This document shows positions 5,189 through 5,879 of a stretch of DNA of 5,879 nt, piece by piece (position 1 is the stretch's first letter; the number at the start of each line of letters is the position of its first letter). The translations under genes and the position numbers were made by a program. The stretch is from Methanoregula sp. (GTDB taxonomy: Archaea > Halobacteriota > Methanomicrobia > Methanomicrobiales > Methanospirillaceae). The DNA lies in NCBI GenBank assembly GCA_028711405.1, contig JAQTSH010000109.1:1-5879 (forward strand). The letters are read 5' to 3'. Below the pieces are notes generated by a model. It had not been told where the DNA came from and did no database searches. It was given only the letters and a program-made list of their open reading frames with translations.

Positions 5189-5879
5189 ATGGGACAAACG
5201 ATCGTAGAGAAGATATTTTCCAAAAACTGTGGCAGGGATGTTCAGGCAGGCGAAGTAGTGATGACGCCGGTGGACGGGGCAATGATTCACGATATCACCG
5301 GACCGCTTGCCATCCAGAAGTTCTACGAGATGGGTGGAAAGACCGTATTTGACCCCGAACGCATTATCATGCTCTTCGACCACCAGGTACCGGCAGACTC
5401 GATTGAAGCGGCGCAGAACCAGGCGGGTATGCGGAAGTTCGCCGCGGAACAACAGATCCACAACTATGACATCAACGAAGGTGTCTGCCACCAGGTGGTG
5501 CTCGAAAAGGGGCGTGCGGCGCCGGGTGAGATCGTTGTGGGGGCAGACTCGCACACCTGTATGTACGGGGCAACCGGGGCATTTGCCACGGGAATCGGGT
5601 CCACTGACATGGGATTTGTGCTGAAATTCGGGGCGCTCTACTTCAAGGTGCCGGAGACTATCCGGGCAGAGGTCACAGGGAAATTTTCTGACCGCGTGGG
5701 TGCGAAAGACCTTATCCTCGCCATCGCTGCTGACATCGGGGCGGATGGTGCAACATACCAGGCGATCGAGTTCTGCGGGAAGACGATCGAGAAGATGAAG
5801 ATGCCGGGCAGGATGACCTGCTGCAACATGGCAATTGAGATGGGGGCAAAAGCCGGGATCGTCGCCCCGGACACAATCA
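5189..5879 (+). CDS. hacA: Homoaconitase / 3-isopropylmalate dehydratase large subunit (3' truncated)
   Basis: The N-terminal 230 residues of a HacA/LeuC-family large subunit (about 420 residues in full) are present. With a small subunit such enzymes isomerise isopropylmalate in leucine synthesis or homocitrate to homoisocitrate, which in methanogens leads to coenzyme B. Features include MGQTIVEKIF, AGEVVMTPVDGAMIHDITGP (20-39), MLFDHQVPAD (61-70) with the active-site-region histidine, EGVCHQVVLEKG (97-108) and VVGADSHTCMYGATGAFATG (116-135). The cysteines of the 4Fe-4S cluster lie in the missing half. Leucine or coenzyme B specificity depends largely on the small subunit, not visible here, so the symbol is provisional. 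The start is well fixed: an in-frame TAA stands at 5183-5185. There is no clear ribosome binding site. Confidence 0.93.
   Translation, partial: MGQTIVEKIFSKNCGRDVQAGEVVMTPVDGAMIHDITGPLAIQKFYEMGGKTVFDPERIIMLFDHQVPADSIEAAQNQAGMRKFAAEQQIHNYDINEGVCHQVVLEKGRAAPGEIVVGADSHTCMYGATGAFATGIGSTDMGFVLKFGALYFKVPETIRAEVTGKFSDRVGAKDLILAIAADIGADGATYQAIEFCGKTIEKMKMPGRMTCCNMAIEMGAKAGIVAPDTI

Noticed and set aside
5087..5554. 155-codon - strand open frame opposite the homoaconitase-family gene
   Set aside because: The + strand encodes conserved HacA motifs through this stretch; the - strand product has no recognisable feature.

Overview
The window looks like chromosomal core sequence from a methanogenic euryarchaeon. 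Lineage is inferred from gene content: an archaeal DphB-type diphthine synthase, an archaeal two-KH NusA, a DUF357 protein, a DUF151 bifunctional-nuclease-domain protein, and a homoaconitase/isopropylmalate dehydratase large subunit of the methanogen type. GC-rich codon use with GGAG-type ribosome binding sites fits a member of Methanomicrobiales (Methanoregula- or Methanosphaerula-like), but genus and species cannot be fixed from this sequence.

Left part, all on the + strand: the C-terminal tail of an unrecognised gene (2-121); dphB (251-1000), which overlaps by ATGA a gene for a protein with two DUF357-like repeats (997-1587); a 297-base gap with a possible TATA box and a small hairpin; a polytopic membrane protein of the UPF0104/LPG-synthase-TM family (1885-2901); and a DUF151 protein (2977-3429).

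Middle part, on the - strand: nusA (4177 to 3734) overlaps hisE (3737 to 3435) by ATGA, and hisE ends 5 bases from the convergent DUF151 gene. Upstream of nusA lies a secreted or lipid-anchored SIMPL (DUF541) protein (5055 to 4321), followed by a poly-T terminator candidate. A 133-base divergent region then separates it from the homoaconitase-family large subunit (5189 onward, + strand), which runs off the right edge.

The recognised functions are housekeeping: EF-2 diphthamide modification, transcription elongation/termination, histidine synthesis, and leucine or coenzyme B precursor synthesis. Four genes have poorly understood roles: DUF357, UPF0104, DUF151 and SIMPL. I see no mobile element, CRISPR array, tRNA, rRNA or defence system, and no clear new system. 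The points most worth a second look are the dphB-DUF357 coupling with its duplicated domain, and nusA sitting in an overlap with hisE rather than beside RNA polymerase and ribosomal protein genes.
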